A DNA stretch of 64,000 bases from an uncultured Lachnospiraceae bacterium. Its GTDB lineage: Bacteria; Bacillota; Clostridia; Lachnospirales; Lachnospiraceae. The DNA lies in NCBI GenBank assembly GCA_947593975.1, contig CANQDW010000004.1, forward strand, positions 1 to 64,000, given 5' to 3'. Every line of letters starts with the position of its first letter. Position 1 is the stretch's first letter. Below, in pieces: positions 16,348-24,425 of this stretch. The notes beneath the pieces were generated by a model. The model saw nothing but the letters and a program-made list of their open reading frames with translations, did no database searches and was not told the DNA's origin. A program made the position numbers and the translations under genes.

Positions 16348-17037
16348 ATGAGTTTTGTGATTGCAGGTGATACACATGGTACATTGGATCTTGCTAAGGT
16401 GATGCAGTATTACGAGGGCAGAGATGCAGAGTTCTCTAAGGATGAGGATTATCTGATTATTTTAGGTGATGTCGGTGTTTGCGGTTTTTCTGCTTCGGAT
16501 GAAGCATTGACAAGAACTACACTTAGGAATCTTCCTGTTACAACATTGTTTATTGACGGTAACCATGAAAATTTTGAACACTTAAATTCATATACGGTAG
16601 ATAAATGGAATGGTGGAAAGGTTCATTTTGTTGAATCGGATATTATTCATTTAATGCGCGGGCAGGTGTTTGATATTGATGGAACAACTTTTTTTACCTT
16701 TGGCGGAGCATACAGTATTGACCGCATGTATAGAGCGGAAGGAATATCTTGGTTTCCGGAGGAATTACCAAACTATAAAGAATATGAGGAAGGTTGGAAT
16801 AATTTGGAATCCTGTGGGTTTAAGGTGGACTACATCTTAAGTCATTCCTGTCCGCGAGAGGTTGCTGCTGCTATGGGATATGGTGAAATGTCTGATGACG
16901 AAGTGGAACTTAGACAATACTTTCAGCGAGTGGCAGATAATACAGAATTTACGGCATGGTATTTCGGTCATTTTCATGAGGATATGGAAGTGGAGGATGT
17001 GTTTTTTTGCCTCTATGATGAATTGACAACGATCTAG
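16348..17037 (+). CDS. Calcineurin-like metallophosphoesterase
   Basis: 229 residues; ATG 16348 with AAAGGAG upstream. All five metal-binding blocks are present: GDTHG (residues 7-11), LGDVGVCG, DGNHENFE, a His in LSHSCP, and GHFHED near the C-terminus. Such enzymes hydrolyse phosphodiesters or phosphomonoesters of nucleotides, proteins or cyclic phosphates. The dinuclear metal site looks complete, so it is likely active. Placed 59 bases after the HAD gene; together the two could process RNA ends (cyclic phosphate opening and phosphate removal), though a general nucleotide phosphatase is equally possible. Confidence 0.85.
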   Translation: MSFVIAGDTHGTLDLAKVMQYYEGRDAEFSKDEDYLIILGDVGVCGFSASDEALTRTTLRNLPVTTLFIDGNHENFEHLNSYTVDKWNGGKVHFVESDIIHLMRGQVFDIDGTTFFTFGGAYSIDRMYRAEGISWFPEELPNYKEYEEGWNNLESCGFKVDYILSHSCPREVAAAMGYGEMSDDEVELRQYFQRVADNTEFTAWYFGHFHEDMEVEDVFFCLYDELTTI

Positions 17038-17063
17038 CAACATTGTGAAAGGAGGTTGTGAAA

Positions 17064-18230
17064 ATGTCAGAGACTAAGATTACGTATTATGAGGATGAAT
17101 GGTTTGATGCTTCTATTTTAAATAAAAATGAGTGTACAAATTACATAGAATTAATGAAAAAATTTTTGAAAGACGGCAAGTACTGCCCACAAAGAGGCAC
17201 CGTCACTTCACCACCATATTATGATCCTGATGGCAGTGATAAGCGTAAGATGAGAACATGCTCCTATTATTGGGAACTGACGCAGTTTTTAAACAAACGG
17301 GAAATATGGTTGGAAAGAGGAAGAGTGGGAGAAACAAGGTATAAATATATTGCGCCAAATAATTGCAAAAAGCCTGAAGAAGTGGAGAAAAAAGGTCAGG
17401 AAAAGGGCAGCGATACAAATGAAATAATAATAAAGGGTAAAAACAACGAAGAGAAATTCCGTTTGAAGTCGGATCAGTTCGGATTTTCGGTTGGAGAAAA
17501 AAAGAGAGAAGAAATTTTTGACAAACATCCATATGGATATCTCTGCAAATTAGTTGAAAAAGAGAAAAAAGAAGAGAAAGATAGAGTTTACGGAGTTATT
17601 GCAGAGTGTATTTATCATACACGAACCCTTGGCGGTGGATTTTTGTGGCAGGTTGATGCAGGGACTCAAAACGGCATATATGAATATAATAGTGGCAGGG
17701 GAAAACCCTACATAGAAGACAGGGTTGATTTGACGCTGTTAGAGATTAAGCATCTGTTTGATTGGATAGAGTTGGAGATGCCGGAAGAAAACGCACAAAA
17801 GAAAGAGGCGGTAGATCTTTTTAATAGAATAGGGGATGAAACGAAGAATGGTCTTTATGCTAAAGTAAAAAAATGCAAGGAAAGACCGGGTGTATCAGAG
17901 TACATAAAATGGCTGCTGCATTTTGGCACGTTTGAAAACTATATTAAGTTTTTCTGTTTCGATGAATTTGTAGATAGTAAGTATAAGACATGGATGCCGT
18001 TTGATATTATGGAATCGAAACTGGTATGGAATGATAAAAGTAAAAGCCTGAGTTGGGACAAAGTAGTTTTTTTGGAAGATCCGACGAAATATAAACAGCG
18101 CAAGAAGTATTCTGTCTATCATCCAGATCGGACTGCCGCAGAATTGGAACAAATGATAGAAAATGTTCGTATTATGACCCTTGCCCGCTCTTATCGTATG
18201 CAGAAAGTTATAGATGGCACTTCAGATTGA
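17064..18230 (+). CDS. Hypothetical cytosolic protein (388 aa), charged
   Basis: ATG 17064 is eight bases after GGAGG (17051-17055); a GTG two codons earlier is possible. The product has no signal or membrane helix. Residues about 30-75 contain CPQRGTVTSPPYYDPDG and SYYWELTQFLN, and about 105-165 is a Lys/Glu-rich linker. Two aromatic-rich halves flank it, ending with LEQMIENVRIMTLARSYRMQ. Family not recognised. It overlaps the open frame of the next gene only marginally and lies in the same operon as the metallophosphoesterase. The next gene, of similar size and also aromatic and charged, may be a partner or distant paralogue; that is a guess. Confidence 0.6.
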   Translation: MSETKITYYEDEWFDASILNKNECTNYIELMKKFLKDGKYCPQRGTVTSPPYYDPDGSDKRKMRTCSYYWELTQFLNKREIWLERGRVGETRYKYIAPNNCKKPEEVEKKGQEKGSDTNEIIIKGKNNEEKFRLKSDQFGFSVGEKKREEIFDKHPYGYLCKLVEKEKKEEKDRVYGVIAECIYHTRTLGGGFLWQVDAGTQNGIYEYNSGRGKPYIEDRVDLTLLEIKHLFDWIELEMPEENAQKKEAVDLFNRIGDETKNGLYAKVKKCKERPGVSEYIKWLLHFGTFENYIKFFCFDEFVDSKYKTWMPFDIMESKLVWNDKSKSLSWDKVVFLEDPTKYKQRKKYSVYHPDRTAAELEQMIENVRIMTLARSYRMQKVIDGTSD

Positions 18231-18268
18231 CATGGCTATTTTTAGAATCTATGAAATGGAGATGTATT

Positions 18269-19255
18269 ATGGAAACGATTACAGAGTATTTACAAAATAA
18301 TCCGGTATATTATGATTTTTCCGATGACTGTACGGAGAGCGCTGCTTACCGGGAAAAGAAAGGATATGAAAAATATTTTATTTACCGTTCTCCCAAGCCT
18401 GACGTAAAAGAAATCTATCCGGCTGCTGCCTCCGCCATAGAAAAGAATTATCAGTTATATGGCAAGGTAGGCGATCCGGATGCAGAAAGCAATCTTCTGC
18501 AAAACATTTATTCGCTTTTATGGCCGGAGATCAAAGAAAAGAAAAACGGATATATGATGTATAAGGACAGGGAATCAGGTGAGGACAGAATCTATTCCGA
18601 TACGATGACGAGCTGCCAGACCGTTTTAAACAGCTATGTGAAAAGCAAGATGCCGGAGGTATTCGAAAAGTATGATGTAAAATACGTGTCCGTCAAAATG
18701 TGCATAGAACTTTATGAAACGGATCCTGCATTTAAAAAGCTGCTTGAAGAAAGTAAAGATTTAAAGAATTTTATCAAGGTGTACCATACGCTTGGGAATT
18801 ACATTCCGGTTCCTTATGGGTTTAATGGCGCCAGAAGCGGTTATTTCGGTTCGCATGACAGCTGGGACTTAACTTTGATGAAAATAAAAGAATACTATGA
18901 CGCCGTAAAGGAAAATCCGAGTAATTCCGGAGAACTATTCGTATGTCCTTCGGAAATAAGAATAATGGAATTGCTGCATTGTGACAAAGAAATGCTCAGC
19001 TGTTATCAATGGCTAAATAGTTTTGCGGGATGGGAAGATTTTATTGAGAAAAATTTCCTTCAGGACTTTGTCGGAGAGGATTATCAGCCGATTCCGTTTT
19101 GTAAGGACCACTCCTGGAAACGCCCGCAGATATTGGATAATTTCGATGAATTTTTCAGGAACGCAGGGCAGATGATTGAGAAGCGAAGCGGAAGGATGAT
19201 CGAAGAGATCAAAGAGATAGAAAAAAGAAAGAGGCAGTCTATACGGATAAGTTGA
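18269..19255 (+). CDS. Hypothetical cytosolic protein (328 aa)
   Basis: The chosen ATG 18269 follows TGGAGATGTATT; in-frame starts further upstream overlap the previous gene and lack a ribosome site. The product starts METITEYLQNNPVYYDFSDD, has no membrane segment, and contains an internal patch SYVKSKMPEVFEKYDVKYVS and a C-terminal basic helix ending KEIEKRKRQSIRIS. The middle HTLGNYIPVPYGFNGARSG, ahead of SHDSWDLTLMKIKEYYDAV, resembles a conserved region of many Firmicute hypotheticals found beside the previous gene type, but no named family comes to mind. Same operon, 18 bases before the coiled-coil gene. Confidence 0.6.
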   Translation: METITEYLQNNPVYYDFSDDCTESAAYREKKGYEKYFIYRSPKPDVKEIYPAAASAIEKNYQLYGKVGDPDAESNLLQNIYSLLWPEIKEKKNGYMMYKDRESGEDRIYSDTMTSCQTVLNSYVKSKMPEVFEKYDVKYVSVKMCIELYETDPAFKKLLEESKDLKNFIKVYHTLGNYIPVPYGFNGARSGYFGSHDSWDLTLMKIKEYYDAVKENPSNSGELFVCPSEIRIMELLHCDKEMLSCYQWLNSFAGWEDFIEKNFLQDFVGEDYQPIPFCKDHSWKRPQILDNFDEFFRNAGQMIEKRSGRMIEEIKEIEKRKRQSIRIS

Positions 19256-19273
19256 AAGAAGGGGGGATCTGTC

Positions 19274-20179
19274 ATGAGAAGTAATCAGGTAAGCATATTG
19301 ATTGAACGTTTCGGTAAATATGTGCCAAAGGACTATCCGGCGGACGTGCAGAGGATCAGCGTGTATTGTGATGACTTTCAATCTGTTTATGCGGCGCTTT
19401 CCAAGGCGTACGCAATGGCGGTAAACGAGCTGAATGAATATGAAAGCATCGGTGTTAGGGCGGATGTTTCCACCAATGAATTTTCTTATGTAGATTACAG
19501 AAAAATGCACGGCACGATACCAAAATCACGGCGCAGTTATAACGATGATATTGATTTGGAATACGTGGATACAAGATTGACTCTTCTGAGGGATTACGCA
19601 TGGAGCTATGAGCACTGCGGTGAGATCATGGAGGTCATTAAAAGTTCGGTAAAAGAAGATGTTGTCCCGGCGCTCCGGGAGCGTTTTGAGCTGGATGATG
19701 TTCAAGTCAGAAAACTTTTGCAGCTCCGGATGGATATGCTTGATCGGGACAGCTATGAGGAAATCTGCCGGGAGATTGAAGATTTGGAACGGGAACAGAA
19801 GGAAAATTGCAATAATGTTCCGAGAGAAACGAATAGGGCGAAAAGATGTATTTACTTGAAAAATAAGATACGGGAACGAAAAAAAGAAATTGATGCGATC
19901 AAAGCCTATTTCACCGCCGCAGACCACTATGAGAATATTATTCGGGTATTGCGGGATTCCCAAGAAGACGAGTATATGGAATATATGAAAAATACTTATG
20001 GTTTTTCACCTGAACAGGCGAGAGCGATTAAGTATGCTCCGGCGGAGTATTACAGCAGACAGGGGAGAAGCAGGCAGGAAGAAAAACTGAAGCGGTTGGA
20101 AGAAGATCTGAAGGACTGTCAGAAATGGTTGGAGGAAGCGTCTGCAGTTTATTCTAAAGTTGACGAAAGGAGAGGATGA
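19274..20179 (+). CDS. Coiled-coil protein with a topoisomerase-A-subunit-like segment
   Basis: 301 residues; ATG 19274 with GGGGGGATCT upstream. The stretch from about residue 136 (RFELDDVQVRKLLQLRMDML, then DRDSYEEICREIEDLERE) has the spacing and key residues of the GyrA/ParC coiled-coil tower (FxLxxxQxxxILxMRLxxLxxLExxKIxxExxxL). The flanking DNA-cleavage and C-terminal beta-pinwheel domains of a gyrase subunit are absent. Residues 205-300 are a second charged coiled coil (LKNKIRERKKEIDAIKAYF, QEEKLKRLEEDLKDCQKWL). The product is cytosolic. Role unknown; a structural or DNA-associated scaffold is possible. Its stop abuts the LRR gene. Confidence 0.55.
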   Translation: MRSNQVSILIERFGKYVPKDYPADVQRISVYCDDFQSVYAALSKAYAMAVNELNEYESIGVRADVSTNEFSYVDYRKMHGTIPKSRRSYNDDIDLEYVDTRLTLLRDYAWSYEHCGEIMEVIKSSVKEDVVPALRERFELDDVQVRKLLQLRMDMLDRDSYEEICREIEDLEREQKENCNNVPRETNRAKRCIYLKNKIRERKKEIDAIKAYFTAADHYENIIRVLRDSQEDEYMEYMKNTYGFSPEQARAIKYAPAEYYSRQGRSRQEEKLKRLEEDLKDCQKWLEEASAVYSKVDERRG

Positions 20180-21769
20180 ATGATGAGCAAAGTTATTTTA
20201 CATTATAATGATGATAATAAGGATGAGATTAAGAAACAAATTGAGGAGTATTCACATTATGATAATAATTCGAATCTGGTTATAGATAAATATGTGCATG
20301 TCATTGTAGATGAGGGCGTAACCAGCATTGGAGAAAGTGCGTTTATTTTCTGCAGCAGCCTTACAGGTATAAAGATACCGGAAAGTGTAACTGGTATAGG
20401 GGATATGGCATTTGCTGGCTGCAGCAGTCTTACGAGTATAGAGATACCGGGAAGCGTGACCAAAATAGGAAAGGGTGCATTTGGTGGATGCAGCAGCCTT
20501 ACAGGTATAGAGATACCAGGGAGCGTAACCGACATAGGGGATAAGGCATTTTTGGGCTGCAGCAGTCTTACGAGTATTAAAGTAGCAGATAATAATAAGA
20601 TTTATGATAGCAGAGATAATTGTAATGCAATTATTAAAACAGAATCCAACACGTTAATTGCAGGCTGTAAAAACACCAAAATACCGGGAAGTGTAACCGG
20701 CATAGGGTATAGAGCATTTGAGGAATGCAGCAGTCTTGCGGGTATAGAGATACCGGGAAGTGTAACCGACATAGGGGATATGGCATTTGCTGGCTGCAGC
20801 AGTCTTGCGGGTATAGAGATACCGGGAAGTGTAACCGACATAGGGGATATGGCATTTGCTGGCTGCAGCAGTCTTACGAGTATAGAGATACCGGGAAGCG
20901 TAACCGGCATAGGGTATAGAGCATTTGAGGGATGTAGCAGCCTTACGAGTATTAAAGTAGCAGAAAATAATAAATTTTATGATAGCAGAAACGATTGTAA
21001 TGCAATTATTGAAACAGAAAGCAATACACTAATTTCAGGCTGTAAAAACACTAAAATACCAAAAAGCATAACCAACATTGACGAATGTGCATTTGCCGGA
21101 TGCAGCAGTCTTACGAGTATAGAGATACCGGGAAGCGTGACCAAAATAGGAAAGGGTGCATTTGGTGGATGCAGCAGCCTTACAGGTATAGAGATACCAG
21201 GGAGCGTAACCGACATAGGGGATATGGCATTTGATGGATGCAGCAGTCTTACGAGTATAGAGATACCGGGAAGCGTAACTGGTATAGGGTATAGAGCATT
21301 TGGTGGCTGCAGCAGCCTTACGAGTATAGAGATACCGCAAAGCGTAACCGGTATAGGGCATTGGGCATTTGGTGGCTGCAGCAGTCTTATAGGTATAGAG
21401 ATACCGGAAAGCGTGACCAAAATAGGAACGGGTGCATTTGGTGGCTGCAGCAGCCTTACGAGTATTAAAGTAGCAGAAAATAATCAATTCTATGATAGCA
21501 GAAATGATTGTAATGCAATTATTAAAACAGAAACCAACATGTTGATTACGGGCTGTAAAAACACTAAGATACCGGAAGGCATTACGAGCATAAGGAATTA
21601 TGCATTTAGTGGCTGCAGCAGTCTTACGAGTATAGAGATACCGGGAAGCGTAACCAGCATAGGGTATAGTGCATTTGAGGGCTGCAGCAGCCTTACGAGT
21701 ATTATATGGCAGGATAAGACCTACGGCAGCGCATATGAATTTATAAAGGCGTTTAAAACCGGACAGTAA
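20180..21769 (+). CDS. BspA-type leucine-rich-repeat protein without signal peptide
   Basis: 529 residues starting MMSKVILHYNDDNKDEIKKQ; the ATG codons at 20180 and 20183 follow AGGAGAGG and touch the previous stop. The body is a run of 23-residue LRR_5 (TpLRR/BspA) units with consensus IEIPGSVTxIGxxAFxGCSSL; sixteen CSSL motifs are counted. Three longer inserts (VAENNKFYDSRNDCNAII then SGCKNTKIP) break the array into blocks, as in many BspA proteins. The C-terminus is IIWQDKTYGSAYEFIKAF. No secretion signal, anchor or sortase motif is seen, so it is probably cytosolic or exported by an unusual route. It shares its ends with the next two genes. The usual role of the fold is protein binding. 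Confidence 0.88.
   Translation: MMSKVILHYNDDNKDEIKKQIEEYSHYDNNSNLVIDKYVHVIVDEGVTSIGESAFIFCSSLTGIKIPESVTGIGDMAFAGCSSLTSIEIPGSVTKIGKGAFGGCSSLTGIEIPGSVTDIGDKAFLGCSSLTSIKVADNNKIYDSRDNCNAIIKTESNTLIAGCKNTKIPGSVTGIGYRAFEECSSLAGIEIPGSVTDIGDMAFAGCSSLAGIEIPGSVTDIGDMAFAGCSSLTSIEIPGSVTGIGYRAFEGCSSLTSIKVAENNKFYDSRNDCNAIIETESNTLISGCKNTKIPKSITNIDECAFAGCSSLTSIEIPGSVTKIGKGAFGGCSSLTGIEIPGSVTDIGDMAFDGCSSLTSIEIPGSVTGIGYRAFGGCSSLTSIEIPQSVTGIGHWAFGGCSSLIGIEIPESVTKIGTGAFGGCSSLTSIKVAENNQFYDSRNDCNAIIKTETNMLITGCKNTKIPEGITSIRNYAFSGCSSLTSIEIPGSVTSIGYSAFEGCSSLTSIIWQDKTYGSAYEFIKAFKTGQ
20420..20543 (+). repeat. Exact 124-bp intragenic repeat, copy 1
   Basis: This segment is identical to 21101-21224 in the same reading frame, 681 bases (227 codons) apart. 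It encodes about two LRR units. Identity at the third codon positions points to recent duplication or gene conversion within the array. Confidence 0.8.
20726..20863 (+). repeat. Two tandem 69-bp LRR-encoding repeats
   Basis: Units 20726-20794 and 20795-20863 are near-identical in DNA and each encodes one 23-residue LRR unit (CSSLAGIEIPGSVTDIGDMA). The perfect period of 69 bases makes this stretch liable to slip and change repeat number. Confidence 0.8.
21101..21224 (+). repeat. Exact 124-bp intragenic repeat, copy 2
   Basis: Second copy of the segment at 20420-20543; the match ends where the two copies differ by A versus T just after GGGGATA. Confidence 0.8.
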
Positions 21770-22387
21770 TATTAAGATAGTACAAGGAGTCTGTTGTTAT
21801 TGACGAAACGGAAATAAGGAGAAAAAAATGAAAAAGGATGATAATACACGTACAGAACCTCAGTATCATGAAAAAGCGGTTGTTTTACATTATAATGATG
21901 ATAATAAGGATGAGATTAAGAAACAAATATTTTATTCTGAGAGACCGGTTCATGTGATTGTAGATGAGGGCGTAACACGCATAGGGAATGATGCATTTAG
22001 AGGATGCAACGGTCTTACGAGTATTAAAGTAACAGAAAATAATCAAATATATGACAGCAGGAATGATTGTAATGCAATTATTGAAACAGAAATCAACATG
22101 TTGATTAGGGGCTGTAAAAACACCAAGATACCGGAAGGCATTACAAGCATAGGGAATTATGCATTTTGTGATTGCGACAATCTTGCGAGTATAGAGATAC
22201 CGGGAAACGTAACTAGCATAGGGTATGAGGTATTTTGGGGCTGTAGCAGCCTTACTAGTATTATATGGCAGGATAAAACCTACGGCAGCGCAGATGAATT
22301 TAAAAAGGCACTTAAAGCCGGACAGTAATATTAAGATAGTACAAGGAGTCTGTTATTATTAACAAAACGGAAATAAGGAGGAAAAAA
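21770..22387 (+). repeat. Near-identical spacers between LRR paralogues
   Basis: The spacers 21770-21827 and 22329-22387 share almost every base (both start TATTAAGATAGTACAAGGAG, both hold a GGAAATAAGGAG ribosome site). A truncated version (ATATTAAGATAATACAAGG) follows the third copy at 23107. The duplicated unit was therefore gene plus spacer. Confidence 0.75.
21828..22328 (+). CDS. Short BspA-type LRR paralogue
   Basis: 166 residues; ATG 21828 after AAGGAG. It has a 15-residue leader (MKKDDNTRTEPQYHE) and then VVLHYNDDNKDEIKKQI, matching the start of the previous gene. Only a few LRR units remain, one of them the YDSRNDCNAIIETE insert, and the C-terminus IIWQDKTYGSADEFKKAL is conserved. 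No signal peptide. It is either a naturally short family member or a deletion product of the long form. The spacer before it is almost identical to the spacer before the third copy, showing tandem gene duplication. Confidence 0.85.
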   Translation: MKKDDNTRTEPQYHEKAVVLHYNDDNKDEIKKQIFYSERPVHVIVDEGVTRIGNDAFRGCNGLTSIKVTENNQIYDSRNDCNAIIETEINMLIRGCKNTKIPEGITSIGNYAFCDCDNLASIEIPGNVTSIGYEVFWGCSSLTSIIWQDKTYGSADEFKKALKAGQ

Positions 22388-23107
22388 ATGAAAAAGGATG
22401 ATAATACACGTACAGAACATCAGTGTCATGAAAAAGCGGTTATTTTACATTATAATGATGATAATAAGGATGAGATTAAGAAACAAATTGATGAGTATTC
22501 ACATTATGAAGTTCATGTTAATTATTTGAAGCTGGTTATAGATAAATATGTGCATGTCATTGTAGATGAGGGCGTAACTGACATAGGGTATAGAGCATTT
22601 GAAGAATGCAGCAGTCTTATAGGTATAGAGATACCGGGAAGCGTAACCAGTATAGGGTATGGAGCATTTAATGGCTGCAGCAGTCTTACAAGTATAGATA
22701 TACCGGGAAGCGTAACCGATATAGGGAATATTGCATTTAATGGCTGCAGCAGTCTTAAAAGTATAAATATACCGAGAGGCGTAACCGACATAGGTGAAAA
22801 AGTATTTGCTTACTGCAGCAGCCTTACGGGCATAGAGATACCGGGAAGCGTAACCAGTATAGGGGATTGGGCATTTGCTGGATGCAGTAGTCTTAAAAGT
22901 ATAAATATACCGAGAGGCGTAACCGACATAGGTAAAAGTGTATTTTGGGGCTGCAGCAGCCTTACGGGCATAGAGATACCGGGAAGCGTAACCGGCATAG
23001 GGGATAATGTATTTTGGGGCTGCAGCAGCCTTACGAGTATTATATGGCAGGATAAGACCTACGGCAGCGCAGATGAATTTATAATGGAATTTAAAGCTAG
23101 GCAGTAA
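22388..23107 (+). CDS. Third BspA-type LRR paralogue
   Basis: 239 residues; ATG 22388 after AAGGAGG. The leader MKKDDNTRTEHQCHE is nearly the same as in the second copy, followed by ILHYNDDNKDEIKKQIDEY and about seven uninterrupted LRR units with no YDSRND insert. A second repeat type (SLKSINIPRGVTDIG) occurs twice, so the array was built partly from its own duplicated blocks. It ends IIWQDKTYGSADEFIMEF. No signal peptide. The next gene, encoding a membrane protein, starts 34 bases downstream and could anchor or partner these proteins. Confidence 0.87.
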   Translation: MKKDDNTRTEHQCHEKAVILHYNDDNKDEIKKQIDEYSHYEVHVNYLKLVIDKYVHVIVDEGVTDIGYRAFEECSSLIGIEIPGSVTSIGYGAFNGCSSLTSIDIPGSVTDIGNIAFNGCSSLKSINIPRGVTDIGEKVFAYCSSLTGIEIPGSVTSIGDWAFAGCSSLKSINIPRGVTDIGKSVFWGCSSLTGIEIPGSVTGIGDNVFWGCSSLTSIIWQDKTYGSADEFIMEFKARQ

Positions 23108-23141
23108 TATTAAGATAATACAAGGGAGGAAAAAGTAAGAT

Positions 23142-23633
23142 ATGTCAGTTATTTTTTATATTCTAACTTCAGTAGTGCATATAGTCGTTTGTTTAATTAT
23201 GGTTTTCTTTTTGGTGCCGTTGATTTCCAGAGACTGGAATGAACATGGGGGACAGTTACATATCCCGGGGATAATTACAGGATTTTGCCTGTTGGAAATG
23301 CTTATTATCAAGTCCTCTGCTGCCTCAAAGGTTATACGAATCTGTTATAATTTTTTGAGCGACCCGTTTGGACGGCGCCGGGCAAAGGAAGGGCTTCTCT
23401 TTAAGGCTGCGGGCGGAGGAGAAATTCTTTTTTGGATCCTGCTTGTAATTATGATTGCTGCATTGATAAAATTCATACAGATGAATTGGGGACACCTGCG
23501 GAAGGCGCTTCCGATTTTTCTGTTTTTGGTTTTGGAAGGATGTATTTTATCAATGATGTTGCTTTCCGGCAGAGTTATTGATATCATCTGTCTTATGATA
23601 TACATCCCGTTTATGTTTTTTGCAGCGGTATAG
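23142..23633 (+). CDS. Multi-pass membrane protein of unknown function
   Basis: 163 residues; the ATG at 23142 lies 13 bases after GGGAGG, a long but usable distance. Five hydrophobic segments are visible: about 4-28, 42-58, 93-112, 119-140 and 143-162. A basic loop (SDPFGRRRAKEGLL) lies between the second and third. No known family is recognised. It closes the accessory block that begins at 13.5 kb and may be part of the LRR operon, as the ribosome site is shared with the end of the LRR-type spacer. Confidence 0.55.
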   Translation: MSVIFYILTSVVHIVVCLIMVFFLVPLISRDWNEHGGQLHIPGIITGFCLLEMLIIKSSAASKVIRICYNFLSDPFGRRRAKEGLLFKAAGGGEILFWILLVIMIAALIKFIQMNWGHLRKALPIFLFLVLEGCILSMMLLSGRVIDIICLMIYIPFMFFAAV

Positions 23634-23721
23634 CAAAAGCCGGTACAAAACTAAGTTTCTTTATTTATAAACTTATCAAAATCAAATATAAGCAGATAAA
23701 AAATGAAATGGAGGATGAACG

Positions 23722-24348
23722 ATGAGTAAAGTTATTTTATTGAATGGAAGCGCCAACAGGCATGGATGTACAGCGACGGCGCTTGAAGAGATGATAGGGG
23801 TATTTGAAGCAGAAGGTATAGAGACCGAACTTATCCAAATAGGAACGGAAGATATACGTGGATGCATCGCCTGTAACAAATGCAGTGAAACAGGCAGGTG
23901 CGTGTTTGATGACCTTGTGAATGAAGTGGCTCCGAAGTTTGAAGCTGCGGATGGTTTGGTGGCAGGAAGTCCCGTATATTATGGATCTCCGAACGGAAAT
24001 ATTCTATCCTTCATGGACAGATTGTTTTACAGCACACATTTTTCAAAGCATATGAAAGTGGGAGCTGCGGTAGTCAGCTGCAGAAGAGGCGGCAATACTG
24101 CAAGTTTTGATGTGCTGAACAAGTATTTTACGATAAGCAGTATGCCGGTAGCTTCTTCAACATACTGGAATCAGGTGCATGGTTTTACGGCTGAGGATGT
24201 AAAAAAGGATACGGAAGGGCTGCAGACCATGAGAAATCTTGCCAGAAATATGAGTTTCATGATAAAAGCGTTTGCCGACGCTAAAAGTAAGTATGGTTAT
24301 CCGGAACAGGAAAGAGATTTCTTTACCAGCTTTCCTGACGGGAAATAA
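23722..24348 (+). CDS. Flavodoxin-family NAD(P)H-dependent FMN reductase
   Basis: 208 residues; ATG 23722 with TGGAGGATGAACG upstream. SKVILLNGSANRHGCT is the phosphate-binding loop of the flavodoxin-like fold, and AGSPVYYGSPNGNILSF is the second FMN loop. The insert GCIACNKCSETGRCVFDD is the cysteine motif of the iron-sulfur-flavoprotein-like/NADPH-dependent reductase group in anaerobes. Likely a cytosolic redox enzyme using FMN; the natural electron acceptor is unknown. It stands alone, ending before a bidirectional terminator, and has no clear link to the LRR block. Confidence 0.85.
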   Translation: MSKVILLNGSANRHGCTATALEEMIGVFEAEGIETELIQIGTEDIRGCIACNKCSETGRCVFDDLVNEVAPKFEAADGLVAGSPVYYGSPNGNILSFMDRLFYSTHFSKHMKVGAAVVSCRRGGNTASFDVLNKYFTISSMPVASSTYWNQVHGFTAEDVKKDTEGLQTMRNLARNMSFMIKAFADAKSKYGYPEQERDFFTSFPDGK

Positions 24349-24385
24349 ATTTAGTTTTTTATTTTAAGATTATTAGGAACAAAAA

Positions 24386-24425
24386 TAATAAGCCTGTCTG
24401 CATAATGCAAATAGGCTTAATTTTT
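24386..24425. terminator. Bidirectional hairpin terminator between convergent genes
   Basis: TAAGCCT (24389-24395) pairs with AGGCTTA (24413-24419), and the loop holds the smaller palindrome TGCATAATGCA. T-rich sequence follows on the plus strand and A-rich sequence precedes it (T-rich on the minus strand). It sits between the reductase stop and the antitoxin stop. Confidence 0.7.

Noticed and set aside
20602-20910. Long minus-strand frame rich in repeated Leu/Pro units opposite the LRR gene
   Set aside because: It mirrors the codon pattern of the repeated LRR units on the plus strand, has no ribosome site and occurs again opposite each repeat block.
20420-21700. Regular 69-bp spacing considered as a CRISPR array
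   Set aside because: The repeats are coding, contiguous in frame and lack unique spacers; they encode LRR units.
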